Assembly: GCF_030397665.1 (NCBI RefSeq)
Contig: NZ_JAPUBT010000009.1
Location: 62,001 to 126,000 of the forward strand
Direction: 5' to 3'
DNA length: 64,000 nucleotides
Origin: Janthinobacterium sp. SUN073
GTDB taxonomy: Bacteria > Pseudomonadota > Gammaproteobacteria > Burkholderiales > Burkholderiaceae_D
This document shows positions 45,902-54,336 of this stretch, piece after piece. The number at the start of each line of letters is the position of its first letter. Positions within the stretch are counted from its first letter, which is position 1. Under the pieces are notes generated by a model that saw only the letters and a list, made by a program, of their open reading frames with translations, made no database searches and was not told where the DNA came from. A program made the translations under genes and the position numbers.

Positions 45902-46327
45902 ATGAGCACATTGCACCACGGCGCCACCGTGCTGGCGCTGGCCGCCTTGCTGGGCGCCTTTTCCCATGGTCCGCATCATCCGGGCGGCCATGATGTCACC
46001 TTGACGGGCACGCAGGAAGTGCCGGCCAATATCAGTACGGCCAGCGGCGGCAGCACCATCCGCGTCGCCCACGACCGCAGTGTCAGCGGCGGCGTGCGCT
46101 ACACGGGCATGCTGGCTACCGTCGCGCATATCCATGAAGCGCCGGTGGGCGCCAACGGCCCCGTCATCGTGCCGCTGCTGAAAACCGCCGAAGGCATGTT
46201 TGCCGTGCCGGCTGGCACCCTGCTCACGCCGTCCCAACATGCGAGCTACCAGGCCGGCAAGCTGTACGTGAACGTGCACAGCGCAGCCTACCCGGCCGGC
46301 GAGATCCGCGCCCAGCTCAAGCCCTAG
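45902..46327 (+). CDS. CHRD domain protein
   Basis: A 141-residue secreted protein with a signal-like N-terminus (VLALAALLGAFSHG) and one CHRD domain (VTLTGTQEVPANISTASGGS, VAHIHEAPVGANGPV, LYVNVHSAAYPAGEIRAQL). CHRD domains are found in chordin and in many bacterial exported proteins of unknown role. GAAGGAGATCTGCG precedes the ATG. A strong terminator follows. Confidence 0.9.
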   Translation: MSTLHHGATVLALAALLGAFSHGPHHPGGHDVTLTGTQEVPANISTASGGSTIRVAHDRSVSGGVRYTGMLATVAHIHEAPVGANGPVIVPLLKTAEGMFAVPAGTLLTPSQHASYQAGKLYVNVHSAAYPAGEIRAQLKP

Positions 46328-46356
46328 CTGCCGGCGTTATCCCCGAAACCTCCTTG

Positions 46357-46379
46357 GGCCGCGCGAGCGGCCTTTTTTT
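46357..46379 (+). terminator. Intrinsic terminator after the CHRD gene
   Basis: GGCCGC-GCGA-GCGGCC, a six-pair stem with a GNRA loop, followed by seven T. Thirty bases after the CHRD stop. Confidence 0.9.
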
Positions 46380-46422
46380 GCGCCCGGCGGCCAGCCAGTG
46401 CAGCGCGCTACAATGGCGCTCC

Positions 46423-47376
46423 ATGCTGACCATCCTCGCCATCACTTTTCCCTTCTTCGCTCTGGTGCTGTGCGGCTACCTGGCCGTGCGGCGCACGCTG
46501 CTGCCGCTGGCCGCCATCGGCGGCTTGAACAGTTTTGTCCTGTACTTCGCGCTGCCCTGCATGCTGTACCGCTTCGGCGCCGCCACGCCCATCGCGCAGC
46601 TGCTCGACGCCAGCGTGTTCGGCGTCTACCTGCTATGCGCGCTGATCATGGTGGGCGTCACCACGGCCATGACCCTCAGCCACCGCATCGACTGGAACAA
46701 CGCCGCCTTCGGCGCGCTGGTGGCGGCCTTCCCGAACACGGGCTTCATGGGCGTGCCCCTGCTATTGACATTGCTCGGGCCGCGTTCCTCGGGCCCCGTC
46801 ATCGTCACCATCGTCGTCGACTTGCTCATGACCAGCTCGCTGTGCATCGCCCTGTCGCGCATCGGTAGCGGCGGCGCGTACGGCAGCCGCACGGCCGTCG
46901 TCAACGCCATGAAGGGCATGCTGGGCAACCCCATGCCATGGGCGATTGTGCTCGGCGCCTTGACGTCGTGGCAGGCACTGGCCTTGCCCAAGCCATTGAC
47001 GCAGACGGTGGGCCTGCTGGCCGATGCCGCCTCTCCTGTCGCCCTGTTTACCATCGGTGCCGTGCTGGCCCGTTCGCAGATGAGCACCAGCGACCCGGCG
47101 CCGCTGGGGGAATATGTGCCGGTGGCGCTGAAAAAACTGCTGCTGCATCCGCTGCTGGTATGGGGCATCGGCCACGCGGCCATCGCGCTGGGCGCGCCGC
47201 TCGATCCGTTCGCGCTGACCTGCATGGTGCTGGTGGCTTGCCTGCCCAGCGCCAGCAACGTGTCGCTGCTGTCCGAGCGTTTTGGGGCGAACACGGCGCG
47301 CATCGCCCGCATCATTTTAGTATCGACGGCGCTGTCGTTTTTGACGTTTTCGGCGGCCGTCAGCTGGCTGGCTTGA
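46423..47376 (+). CDS. AEC family transporter
   Basis: A 317-residue inner membrane carrier of the auxin efflux carrier family (MleP/YfdV-type permeases). About ten hydrophobic segments are visible, with FNSF-like GLNSFVLYFALPCMLYRFG near 35, AAFPNTGFMGVPLLLTLLG near 105 and GMLGNPMPWAIVLGALTS near 165, all typical family sequences. Substrates are usually small organic anions. The gene end overlaps the convergent paiB-like gene by 17 bases. Confidence 0.92.
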   Translation: MLTILAITFPFFALVLCGYLAVRRTLLPLAAIGGLNSFVLYFALPCMLYRFGAATPIAQLLDASVFGVYLLCALIMVGVTTAMTLSHRIDWNNAAFGALVAAFPNTGFMGVPLLLTLLGPRSSGPVIVTIVVDLLMTSSLCIALSRIGSGGAYGSRTAVVNAMKGMLGNPMPWAIVLGALTSWQALALPKPLTQTVGLLADAASPVALFTIGAVLARSQMSTSDPAPLGEYVPVALKKLLLHPLLVWGIGHAAIALGAPLDPFALTCMVLVACLPSASNVSLLSERFGANTARIARIILVSTALSFLTFSAAVSWLA

Positions 47377-48013
47377 CGTTGGCGGCGATCAGCGCGCCCA
47401 AGGCTTGCGCCGCGCCGGGCTGGGCGGCGGTGGTCAGTTCGCGCGCCATCGTGGCCTGATCTTCCTGCGTGCGGTTCTGCCCCAGCTTCCATTTCCCCGT
47501 GATGCGCGTGAGGGGAATTTCGATGCCGACGATGGCTTTTAACAGCTTGTCGATATAGTCGGCCGGCGCATCGCTCACCCGCCACGGCGCGGCTAGCTCC
47601 GCTTCATGGCGTGTGGTCAGCCGCTCCACCAATCCCAGCAGCCATGCCGCGTCGTCGATGGCGCGCAGGGGGCCGTGCGCGTGCACGACCGCATAGTTGA
47701 AGGTGGGGACTTCCTTGCCGCTGCGCTGCTTTTCCATATACCAGGCGGGCGTGATGTAGGCGTGCGGCCCCTGGAAGATCACCATGCATTCATCTTCTTC
47801 GCCAGCCGCGCGCCACACGGGATTGGCGCGTGCCACGTGGGCGCGCAGGATGCCGAATGGGGCGTCAAGCGTGGGTGCGGCGATCTCGAACGGCAGATGG
47901 TCGGCGCACAGGCCATCGGCGCCGTGGCGCACCAGCGCGCCCAGCGGATGCGCGGCTATCAGGCCATGCAGCACGTCGAGGCGTTCTTCGCGGAAGGTGG
48001 CGGGCGTGTACAT
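47360..48013 (-). CDS. PaiB-family FMN-binding protein
   Basis: A 217-residue protein of the PaiB/FMN-binding split-barrel family (YTPATFREERLDVLHGLIAA, LPFEIAAPTLDAPFGILRAH, FQGPHAYITPAWY near 93, KLLKAIVGIEIPLTRITGKW). Members are called negative transcriptional regulators but bind flavin, and in many genomes occur beside MocR/GntR regulators. It begins directly after the OsmC stop, with no gap, so the two form an operon. Confidence 0.9.
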   Translation of the reverse strand: MYTPATFREERLDVLHGLIAAHPLGALVRHGADGLCADHLPFEIAAPTLDAPFGILRAHVARANPVWRAAGEEDECMVIFQGPHAYITPAWYMEKQRSGKEVPTFNYAVVHAHGPLRAIDDAAWLLGLVERLTTRHEAELAAPWRVSDAPADYIDKLLKAIVGIEIPLTRITGKWKLGQNRTQEDQATMARELTTAAQPGAAQALGALIAANVKPAS

Positions 48014-48475
48014 CTAGGCGACGCCTTCCACGACCACGTCGGCCGTCAGCGAATTGGCGATGTAACAGCGCTCGTGCGCGTCGTGGTGCAGGGTGGCCAA
48101 TGCCTCAGGCGTGGGCGATGTTCCCGCGAAGGAGATGCGTGGGCGCAGCACGATGCGGGTCATGGCCAGCCGCCCCGCGGCATTTTTACCCAGCTCGCCG
48201 ACGGCGGCGTCGCGGTAGTCGTCGATGACGTAGCCGCGCTGTGCTGCCAGCGACAGGAAGAACAGCATGTGGCAGCTGGACGTGGCGGCCACCAGCGCTT
48301 CTTCCGGATCGATATTCTCCGCCACCGACATCGGCAGCGGCACGGACAGGGGGGAAGACGAGGCGGGGACCGTCAGGCCGCCGTCGAACTGCCATGCATG
48401 GCCGCGGCTGTAGCGCTGGCCGGCGAAATCCTGGCCGTCGCGCTGCCAGGCCACGGTGGCGAAAAACTGATGCAT
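48014..48475 (-). CDS. OsmC family peroxide-reducing protein
   Basis: A 153-residue OsmC/Ohr-type protein that reduces organic hydroperoxides with paired cysteines. The Cys residues are in ATSSCHMLFFLSLAAQ and AHERCYIANSLTADV. I start at ATG 48475, which has GGAGCACCC upstream; a longer in-frame start (48508) has no ribosome binding site. It sits first in an operon with the PaiB-like gene and diverges from a MocR regulator. Confidence 0.9.
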   Translation of the reverse strand: MHQFFATVAWQRDGQDFAGQRYSRGHAWQFDGGLTVPASSSPLSVPLPMSVAENIDPEEALVAATSSCHMLFFLSLAAQRGYVIDDYRDAAVGELGKNAAGRLAMTRIVLRPRISFAGTSPTPEALATLHHDAHERCYIANSLTADVVVEGVA

Positions 48476-48521
48476 GGGTGCTCCATGAGAGTAAGAGGGA
48501 TGCATCATCTTAGCGCCAGTC

Positions 48522-48542
48522 TTGGCTATTTAAAACAGCCAA
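48522..48542. promoter_or_regulatory. Operator candidate in the osmC-mocR divergent region
   Basis: TTGGCT-N9-AGCCAA, six-base arms, centred about 57 bases from osmC and 50 from the mocR start. MocR regulators typically bind repeats near their own divergent promoters. Confidence 0.5.
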
Positions 48543-48581
48543 TAAGTGCTATCTTGAGGCTACCAATTCAAGAGCGCCACC

Positions 48582-50066
48582 ATGCCAGCTTCCCACCTGA
48601 ACCAGATCGTCGCCGCCTTGCCGCTGCGGCGCGGCGCCAGCGAACCGCTGTTTCGCCAGCTGTATGCGGCCGTCAAGGCCGCCATCCTCGATGGCCGCAT
48701 GAGTCCCGGCATGCAGCTGCCGCCCACGCGTGACTTTTGTCGCCTGCTGGCCGTGTCGCGCCAGACGGTGCTCAATGCGTATGCGCTGTTGACGGCAGAA
48801 GGTTATCTCGATGGCGCCGTGGGGCGCGGCACCTTTGTATGTCGCGACGTGCCGACCCCTGTCGCAGCCTCGGAGACAGCGGCACCGGGACTGCTGCGGC
48901 CCCTGTCGGCGCGCGGTCAAGGCGTGGTGGCGGCCATGCGCCAGGTGGCGTTTCATCGTGGCCCGCTGCGCGCTTTTCGCGTCGGCATGCCGCGCATTGA
49001 CCATTTCCCGTTTGACGTGTGGAACCGCCTGGAAGCGCGGCGCTGGCGCCGGCCTGACCACCAGTTCGGCTACAGCGACCCGGCCGGCTACCTGCCGCTG
49101 CGCGAACTGCTGTGCGTGTACCTGAAGGCGTCGCGCGGCGTCCAGTGCACGCCGCAGCAGATCGTCATCACCTCCGGGTCGCAGCAGGCGCTGTTCATGC
49201 TCTCGACTATTTTGCTGGCACCGGGCGACGCGGCCTGGATGGAGTCGCCCGGCTACCGGGGCGCCAGCGGCCCCTTGCGCGCGGCCGGCGCGCGCGTCTT
49301 TCCCGTTCCCGTCGATGCGCAGGGACTGGACGTGGCGTATGGCGTGGCGCACTGTCCGCAGGCGAAGCTGGCCTATATGACGCCGTCGCACCAGATGCCG
49401 CTGGGCGTGAGCATGAGTTTACCGCGCCGCCTGGCCCTGCTGGCCTGGGCCGCGCAGCACAAGGCGTGGCTGGTGGAGGACGATTACGACAGCGAATACC
49501 GCTACTCGGGCGCGCCGCTGGCGTCCCTGCAAAGCCTGGACCGCGATGGCTGCGTGGTCTACGTGGGTACCCTGTCGAAAGTGATGTTCCCCGGCCTGCG
49601 CCTCGGTTACATGGTGGCGCCGCCCGCGCTGGCCGAGGCGCTGGTGCAGGCCAAGGCCGTGATGGACCGCCACACGGCCATCGTGCCGCAGATGGCGCTG
49701 GCGGACTTCATCGCCGAGGGCCACTTTGGCCGGCATATCCGCCGCACGCGCGACAGCAATGCCGAACGGCGCGACCAACTGGTGCGCGGCCTGGCGCACG
49801 AACTCGGCGATCAGCTCGTGTGCGGCCCGGCCGACAGCGGCCTGGAATTGTGCGCGTATTTTCGCGGCGGCCATGATGAGGAAACGGTGTCGCGCGCGGG
49901 GCTGGAGCGGGGCATCGAACTGCGCCCTCTGGGGCACTATGCCGACCCTGACGCCGGTGCCGCCTGCGCCACGCCGCCCGGGCTGTTATTGGGCTTTGCC
50001 GCCATTCCCCCGGCAGAGATGCAGCACGGCTTGCAGGAACTGGGGCGCCTCTTGCGCGGCCGATAA
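48582..50066 (+). CDS. MocR-type GntR/aminotransferase regulator
   Basis: A 494-residue fusion of an N-terminal GntR winged helix (about 15-85; LYAAVKAAILDGRMSPGMQL, TRDFCRLLAVSRQTVLNAYA) and a PLP-dependent aminotransferase-fold domain (about 120-490; the PLP Lys in YVGTLSKVMFPGLRLGY near 330). Such proteins sense PLP or amino-substrate ligands. It is divergent from osmC-paiB, which it probably regulates. Regulon inferred from layout. Confidence 0.95.
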   Translation: MPASHLNQIVAALPLRRGASEPLFRQLYAAVKAAILDGRMSPGMQLPPTRDFCRLLAVSRQTVLNAYALLTAEGYLDGAVGRGTFVCRDVPTPVAASETAAPGLLRPLSARGQGVVAAMRQVAFHRGPLRAFRVGMPRIDHFPFDVWNRLEARRWRRPDHQFGYSDPAGYLPLRELLCVYLKASRGVQCTPQQIVITSGSQQALFMLSTILLAPGDAAWMESPGYRGASGPLRAAGARVFPVPVDAQGLDVAYGVAHCPQAKLAYMTPSHQMPLGVSMSLPRRLALLAWAAQHKAWLVEDDYDSEYRYSGAPLASLQSLDRDGCVVYVGTLSKVMFPGLRLGYMVAPPALAEALVQAKAVMDRHTAIVPQMALADFIAEGHFGRHIRRTRDSNAERRDQLVRGLAHELGDQLVCGPADSGLELCAYFRGGHDEETVSRAGLERGIELRPLGHYADPDAGAACATPPGLLLGFAAIPPAEMQHGLQELGRLLRGR

Positions 50067-50068
50067 AC

Positions 50069-50074
50069 TATACT
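50069..50074 (+). promoter_or_regulatory. Possible -10 element of tag
   Basis: TATACT lies 30 bases before the tag start, right after the mocR stop. No good -35 was seen. Confidence 0.35.
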
Positions 50075-50104
50075 GGTGCTTGCCCGCACATGAAGAACAC
50101 GACC

Positions 50105-50668
50105 ATGAATATTACCCGCTGCGCCTGGGCCAATCCGGCCAATCCCCGCTACCTTGATTACCACGATACGGAGTGGGGCGTCCCCTGCCACGACGAGCGC
50201 CGGCTGTTCGAGATGCTGAACCTGGAAGGCGCGCAGGCTGGCCTGAGCTGGGAAACCATCCTGAACAAGCGCGATACCTACCGCGCCGCTTTCGATGGCT
50301 GGGATGCGGAAAAGATCGCCGCGTATGGCCCGGACAAGGTGGCGCAGCTGCTGGCGGACCCCGGCATCGTGCGCAACCGCCTGAAGGTGGCCGCCGCCAT
50401 CACGAATGCGCAAGCCTACCTGCGTCTGCGCGCGCAAGGCCAGACCCTGGACAGCTTTTTGTGGGCGTATGTCGATGGCCAGCCCATCGTCAACAGCTGG
50501 CAGCCGGGCGCATTTCCCGCCAAGACGGCCTTGTCCGACACATTGTCGAAAGACTTGCTCAAGCTGGGCTTCAAGTTCGTCGGCTCGACCATCGTCTACG
50601 CCTACATGCAGGGTATCGGCATGGTCAACGACCATGCGCCGACCTGCTTTTGCCGCGCGGGGCATTGA
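50105..50668 (+). CDS. tag: DNA-3-methyladenine glycosylase I
   Basis: Removes 3-methyladenine from alkylated DNA, starting base excision repair. 187 residues, as in E. coli Tag. Zinc ligands appear in place (RCAWAN near 5, YHDTEWGVPCHDE near 18, VNDHAPTCFC near the C-terminus), with LEGAQAGLSWETILNKRDTY near 40 in the helix-hairpin-helix domain. ATG 50105 is chosen because family members begin right before the first Cys; an upstream ATG is at 50090. Its stop overlaps the next ATG (TGATG). Confidence 0.95.
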   Translation: MNITRCAWANPANPRYLDYHDTEWGVPCHDERRLFEMLNLEGAQAGLSWETILNKRDTYRAAFDGWDAEKIAAYGPDKVAQLLADPGIVRNRLKVAAAITNAQAYLRLRAQGQTLDSFLWAYVDGQPIVNSWQPGAFPAKTALSDTLSKDLLKLGFKFVGSTIVYAYMQGIGMVNDHAPTCFCRAGH

Positions 50669-52299
50669 TGCGCCGCGCGCTGGTCCTGCTCGACACGGAC
50701 TTTGACGGCGCTCGCTTTGGCGCAGCCTGTGCGGCGCATGGCGGGCGGCGCCTGCATTACATCGCGCTGGCGCCGCGTCCCGTCGATGCCAGCCACTTGC
50801 CCGGGCAGTGGCGCACACAGTGGCCGCTTTGCGTGCCGGGCTTGCACCGCATGGTCTCGCGCGACGGCCTCGTCACGCTCGATGTGCTGATCGGCGAACC
50901 TGATGCCTGCCTGGCGCAATTGTCGGCGCGTATCGATGAAGTGCTGCTGGCCTGGGTGCCTGCCGCCATGGCGGTGCTGGCGCGCCTGATGGTCGATGGC
51001 GGCCAGCTGCATGCGGTGCACCTGGACGAGGCGCAGCGCGCGGAGTTGCAAAAGAATGGCTTTGTTTTCGACGAGAGCCGCTTGCGCGCCGTATTTTATG
51101 CGCGGCGCGCAGAGCACGTGGCCGTCACCGCACCCGAGCGGCGCGCCATCGTCATCGGCGCGGGCGTGGCCGGCGCGGCCGCCTGCGAACGGCTGGCCGC
51201 GCGCGGCTGGAAGGTGACCCTGATTGAACGCCACGCGCAGCCGGCCAGCGAGGCGTCGGGCAACCTGGCCGGCATCTTCATGCCGCTGATGTCGAAGGAT
51301 GACAATATCCCCACGCGGCTGGTGCGTGCCGCCTACCTGTACTCGCTGAATCGCTGGAAAGACCTGGGCGGCATCGGCGCCGCCATCGAGGGTGTGCAAA
51401 GCGGCGTGCTGCACCTGGCGCGCGACGCCGCGCATGCGCAGGTGCAGCGGCAGATCGCCGCCAGCGGCGTGTATCCGCGCGAATTCGCCCGCTGGCTGGA
51501 AGCGCCCGAGGCGAGCGCCATGCTGGGCGCGCCGGCGCCCGACGGCGCCTGGTGGTTCGCACAGGGCGGTTGGGCGCGCCCGTCTTCCGTCTGCGCGGCC
51601 ATGCTGGACGCTTGCGGCACCTTGCTCACGCGGTGCTTTTCCAGCAGCGCCCTGCGCCTGGAGCGTGGCGATCAGGAGTGGCTGGTGCGCGATGCGGACG
51701 GCGCCCTGATCGCGGCGGCGCCCACCGTCATCGTGGCGGCGGGCACGGGGGCAGTCGATTTTGAGCAGGCGGCCGGCCTGCCGCTGGACGCCGTGCGCGG
51801 CCAGGTCACGCACCTGGCCGAAGGCAGTCTGCCATCCTTGCCGTTCGTCGTCTGCCGCGAAGCCTACATGACGCCGGCATACCAGGGCGTCGTGTGTGTG
51901 GGCGCGACCTATGCTGCCGATGCAGACAGCAGCCTGCGCGTGGATAGCCAGCACGACAATATCGCGAAGATCGCCGACATCCTTGATGTGGCTCCGTTCG
52001 ACGCGCCGCTGGCCGGGCGCACGGGCTTTCGCTGCATGGCGCCGGACCGCCTGCCGCTGGCGGGCGCCTTGCCCGATCCCGGCGTGCCAGGCCGCTGCGA
52101 GCGCTTGCGCGACGTGCCCCGCTGGCCAGGCCTGTTTGGCTTGCTCGGTTACGCTTCGCGCGGCCTGATCTGGGCGCCGCTGGCGGCCGAGCTGCTGGCT
52201 TGCCAGCTGGAGGGCGAGCCGTTGCCGCTGGAGAGTCAATTGGCCGCTGCTTTGGACCCCGCCCGCTTCCTGCTGCGCGAACGCCGCCGCGCTTCCTGA
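50668..52299 (+). CDS. mnmC: MnmC-type FAD oxidoreductase with a degenerate methyltransferase half
   Basis: A 543-residue protein aligned by eye with MnmC, the enzyme finishing mnm5s2U34 in tRNA. The FAD domain is intact (AIVIGAGVAGAAACERLAAR near 165, ASGNLAGIFMPLMSKDDN near 200, YASRGLIWAPLAAELLA near the C-terminus). The N-terminal 150 residues correspond to the methyltransferase domain but lack the GFGTGLNF-type SAM loop (here LDTDFDGARFG) and the DGFAP catalytic motif (here EVLLAWVPAAM). It probably keeps only the oxidase step. Coupled to tag through overlapping TGATG. Confidence 0.82.
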   Translation: MRRALVLLDTDFDGARFGAACAAHGGRRLHYIALAPRPVDASHLPGQWRTQWPLCVPGLHRMVSRDGLVTLDVLIGEPDACLAQLSARIDEVLLAWVPAAMAVLARLMVDGGQLHAVHLDEAQRAELQKNGFVFDESRLRAVFYARRAEHVAVTAPERRAIVIGAGVAGAAACERLAARGWKVTLIERHAQPASEASGNLAGIFMPLMSKDDNIPTRLVRAAYLYSLNRWKDLGGIGAAIEGVQSGVLHLARDAAHAQVQRQIAASGVYPREFARWLEAPEASAMLGAPAPDGAWWFAQGGWARPSSVCAAMLDACGTLLTRCFSSSALRLERGDQEWLVRDADGALIAAAPTVIVAAGTGAVDFEQAAGLPLDAVRGQVTHLAEGSLPSLPFVVCREAYMTPAYQGVVCVGATYAADADSSLRVDSQHDNIAKIADILDVAPFDAPLAGRTGFRCMAPDRLPLAGALPDPGVPGRCERLRDVPRWPGLFGLLGYASRGLIWAPLAAELLACQLEGEPLPLESQLAAALDPARFLLRERRRAS

Positions 52300-52320
52300 T
52301 GACACCCAGAGGCAAATTCT

Positions 52321-52386
52321 GGGGTCGGACCCTCAGGGGGAATATGCCCCAATGGGGCATATTCCGATTCCGAAGGAACTGACCCC
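52321..52386. repeat. Dispersed palindromic repeat, copy B
   Basis: A 66-base element. Ends GGGGTC...GACCCC; a GGGTCGGACCC mini-palindrome at the left; a long inner stem GGAATATGCCCC-AAT-GGGGCATATTCC; and a conserved right tail GATTCCGAAGGAACTGACC. It matches copy C at 62731 in both ends but not in the stem sequence. It lies between mnmC and the rhodanese gene. Confidence 0.85.
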
Positions 52387-52429
52387 ATATACGTTTTTCA
52401 GCTTTCCAAACTCTTTTTAATTTGTTTTC

Positions 52430-52446
52430 CGAACAACATAAGTTCG
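52430..52446. promoter_or_regulatory. Inverted repeat upstream of the rhodanese gene
   Basis: CGAAC-AACATAA-GTTCG, five-base arms in an AT-rich stretch 51 bases before the rhodanese start. A candidate operator for the sulfur locus. Confidence 0.4.
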
Positions 52447-52496
52447 CTACAGTGGACTCGTGCTGGTTTTTGACGACGAAATAAAGAGGTGGAACG

Positions 52497-52994
52497 ATGG
52501 CTGCTGCAGAACTGATTTTCGATCCCCGCGCCGTGCACGGCGAGGCGGCTTTTGACGAAGTACTCCATCTCGCGCGCACCCAGGCGCAGGCGCAGGGCTT
52601 GCCGTATGCGGGCATCGTCAGCGCGCAGGATGCATGGCAGCTGGTGCAGGCTGGCAAAGCCGTGCTGGTCGACGTGCGCACCAATGAGGAACGCACTTTC
52701 GTCGGCTACGTGCCCGCCTCGCTGCACGTGGCGTGGGCGACCGGCACGTCCATGAACCGCAATCCCCGCTTTACGCGCGAACTGGAAGCGAAGGCGGGCG
52801 GCAAGGATGCCGTCGTGGTTCTGCTGTGCCGCAGCGGCAAGCGCTCGGCCCTGGCCGCCGAAGCGGCCGCCAAGGCCGGTTTCACGCACGTCTTCAACAT
52901 CGCACAAGGTTTCGAGGGCGACCTCGACGCGCAGCAGCAGCGTGGCCACAGCGGTGGCTGGCGCTGGCATGCGCTGCCCTGGCTGCAAGATTAA
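52497..52994 (+). CDS. Rhodanese-domain protein of the encapsulin locus
   Basis: A 165-residue single-domain sulfurtransferase. Features: VLVDVRTNEERTFVGYVP near 60 and the active-site loop LLCRSGKRSALAAEA near 110, where the Cys carries the persulfide. ATG 52497 has AAGAGGTGGAACG upstream. It leads the block rhodanese, serine O-acetyltransferase and Xre, directly upstream of the shell gene. Rhodaneses recur in Family 2A encapsulin operons and presumably move sulfur to or from the compartment. Confidence 0.92.
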   Translation: MAAAELIFDPRAVHGEAAFDEVLHLARTQAQAQGLPYAGIVSAQDAWQLVQAGKAVLVDVRTNEERTFVGYVPASLHVAWATGTSMNRNPRFTRELEAKAGGKDAVVVLLCRSGKRSALAAEAAAKAGFTHVFNIAQGFEGDLDAQQQRGHSGGWRWHALPWLQD

Positions 52995-53013
52995 ATCTCT
53001 TCCCGGAGCCACC

Positions 53014-54000
53014 ATGCACCAGCGAGCCATACCCCCCGCCTCCCTTGCCGCGCAGCCGCAATGGGAACTGCACCAGATCGTCGACGAATTGCGCGCCGTG
53101 CGTACGCAGTGGCGCGAAGGGCTGGCCAGCAACCAGGAGTGCGGCGCGCGCGAATTCCCGTCGCGCCAGCATTTGCACGACATCATCAAAGCCCTGTGCG
53201 CGGCCCTGTTTCCCATGCGCCTGGGCCCCCTCGACCTGCAGCAGGAGAGCGAGGATTTCTTTGTCGGCCACACGCTCGACACGACCCTCACGGGATTGCA
53301 CGAACAGGTGCGGCGCGAACTCAGTTACCACGCGCGCCAGCACGGCTTGCAGCAGACGGTCTCCATCGAACAGCAGGCGCTGGCCATCGTGCAGCGCTTC
53401 GCCCGCGCGCTGCCGCGCATCCGCGCCCAGCTCGACACGGACGTGGCGGCCGCCTTCCATGGCGACCCGGCCGCGCACAGCGTCGATGAAGTGCTGCTGT
53501 GCTATCCGGGCATCCTGGCCATCATCCATTACCGCCTGGCGCATACCTTGTATGCACTGGGCGCGCCGCTGGTGGCGCGCATCATCGCCGAGGTGGCCCA
53601 TTCGCAGACGGGCATCGACATCCACCCGGGCGCCAATATCGGCAGCAGCTTTTTCATCGACCATGGCACGGGCGTGGTGATCGGCGAGACGGCCATCATC
53701 GGCGAGCGCGTGCGCATCTATCAAGCCGTGACTCTGGGCGCCAAGCGCTTTCCCGCCGGCTTTGATGGCGTGCTGAAAAAGGGACTGGCGCGCCACCCCA
53801 TCGTGCAGGACGATGTGGTCATTTATGCGGGCGCGACGATCCTGGGACGAGTGACCATCGGCCAGGGCTCCGTCATCGGCGGCAATGTCTGGCTGACCCG
53901 CAGCGTGGCGCCCGGCAGCCATGTCACGCAAGCGCACAACCAGCAGGAAGCAGCCGATTTGCCAGCGCCATCGCACCCCGCTTTTGCCCACCACCCATGA
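53014..54000 (+). CDS. Serine O-acetyltransferase, EpsC-type
   Basis: A 328-residue acetyltransferase making O-acetylserine for cysteine synthesis. An N-terminal helical region (1-190) precedes the left-handed beta-helix (about 195-310) with repeated hexapeptides: HSQTGIDIHPGANIGSSFFI, DHGTGVVIGETAIIGERVRI and TLGRVTIGQGSVIGGN-like VTIGQGSVIGGNVWLT. The length exceeds CysE (about 270) and matches EpsC-like forms. It starts 19 bases after the rhodanese stop. Supplies the carbon acceptor for sulfide, as in other encapsulin sulfur loci. Confidence 0.92.
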   Translation: MHQRAIPPASLAAQPQWELHQIVDELRAVRTQWREGLASNQECGAREFPSRQHLHDIIKALCAALFPMRLGPLDLQQESEDFFVGHTLDTTLTGLHEQVRRELSYHARQHGLQQTVSIEQQALAIVQRFARALPRIRAQLDTDVAAAFHGDPAAHSVDEVLLCYPGILAIIHYRLAHTLYALGAPLVARIIAEVAHSQTGIDIHPGANIGSSFFIDHGTGVVIGETAIIGERVRIYQAVTLGAKRFPAGFDGVLKKGLARHPIVQDDVVIYAGATILGRVTIGQGSVIGGNVWLTRSVAPGSHVTQAHNQQEAADLPAPSHPAFAHHP

Positions 54001-54007
54001 GGACAGC

Positions 54008-54232
54008 ATGTTGATCAAACAGTTTGGACTGGCCGTGCGCCAGTTGCGCGAAGGGCATGGCTGGTCGCAGGAGCGGCTGGCCGAAGCGGCCGATTTGAAC
54101 CGCTCCTTCATCGGCGAAATCGAACGGGGCGCGGCCACGCCGTCGCTGCTGACGGTGGAAAAACTGGCCGTCGCGCTGGGCGTCGGCCTGGCGGGATTGA
54201 TGGCCCGCTGCGAACCGGAGCTGGTGGATTAA
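54008..54232 (+). CDS. Small Xre-family regulator
   Basis: A 74-residue helix-turn-helix protein. Residues 10-65 form a single HTH_3 domain (LAVRQLREGHGWSQERLAEA, NRSFIGEIERGAATPSLLTV). It starts seven bases after the acetyltransferase stop and has no effector domain. As the last gene before the shell promoter it is a candidate regulator of the locus. Confidence 0.9.
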   Translation: MLIKQFGLAVRQLREGHGWSQERLAEAADLNRSFIGEIERGAATPSLLTVEKLAVALGVGLAGLMARCEPELVD

Positions 54233-54258
54233 AACGCCGCGTTGATGGCGATAGCATG

Positions 54259-54287
54259 TTGAGAAGACTGGGGAGACGTCCGATACT
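54259..54287 (+). promoter_or_regulatory. Promoter of the encapsulin gene
   Basis: TTGAGA (54259-54264), 17-base spacer, GATACT (54282-54287); 50 bases before the shell start. This separates shell-cargo expression from the upstream rhodanese-acetyltransferase-Xre block. Confidence 0.6.
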
Positions 54288-54336
54288 TTATTCGTTTTTC
54301 AGATAAGCATATTCACTTTTCTCATCAGGAGTAGTC

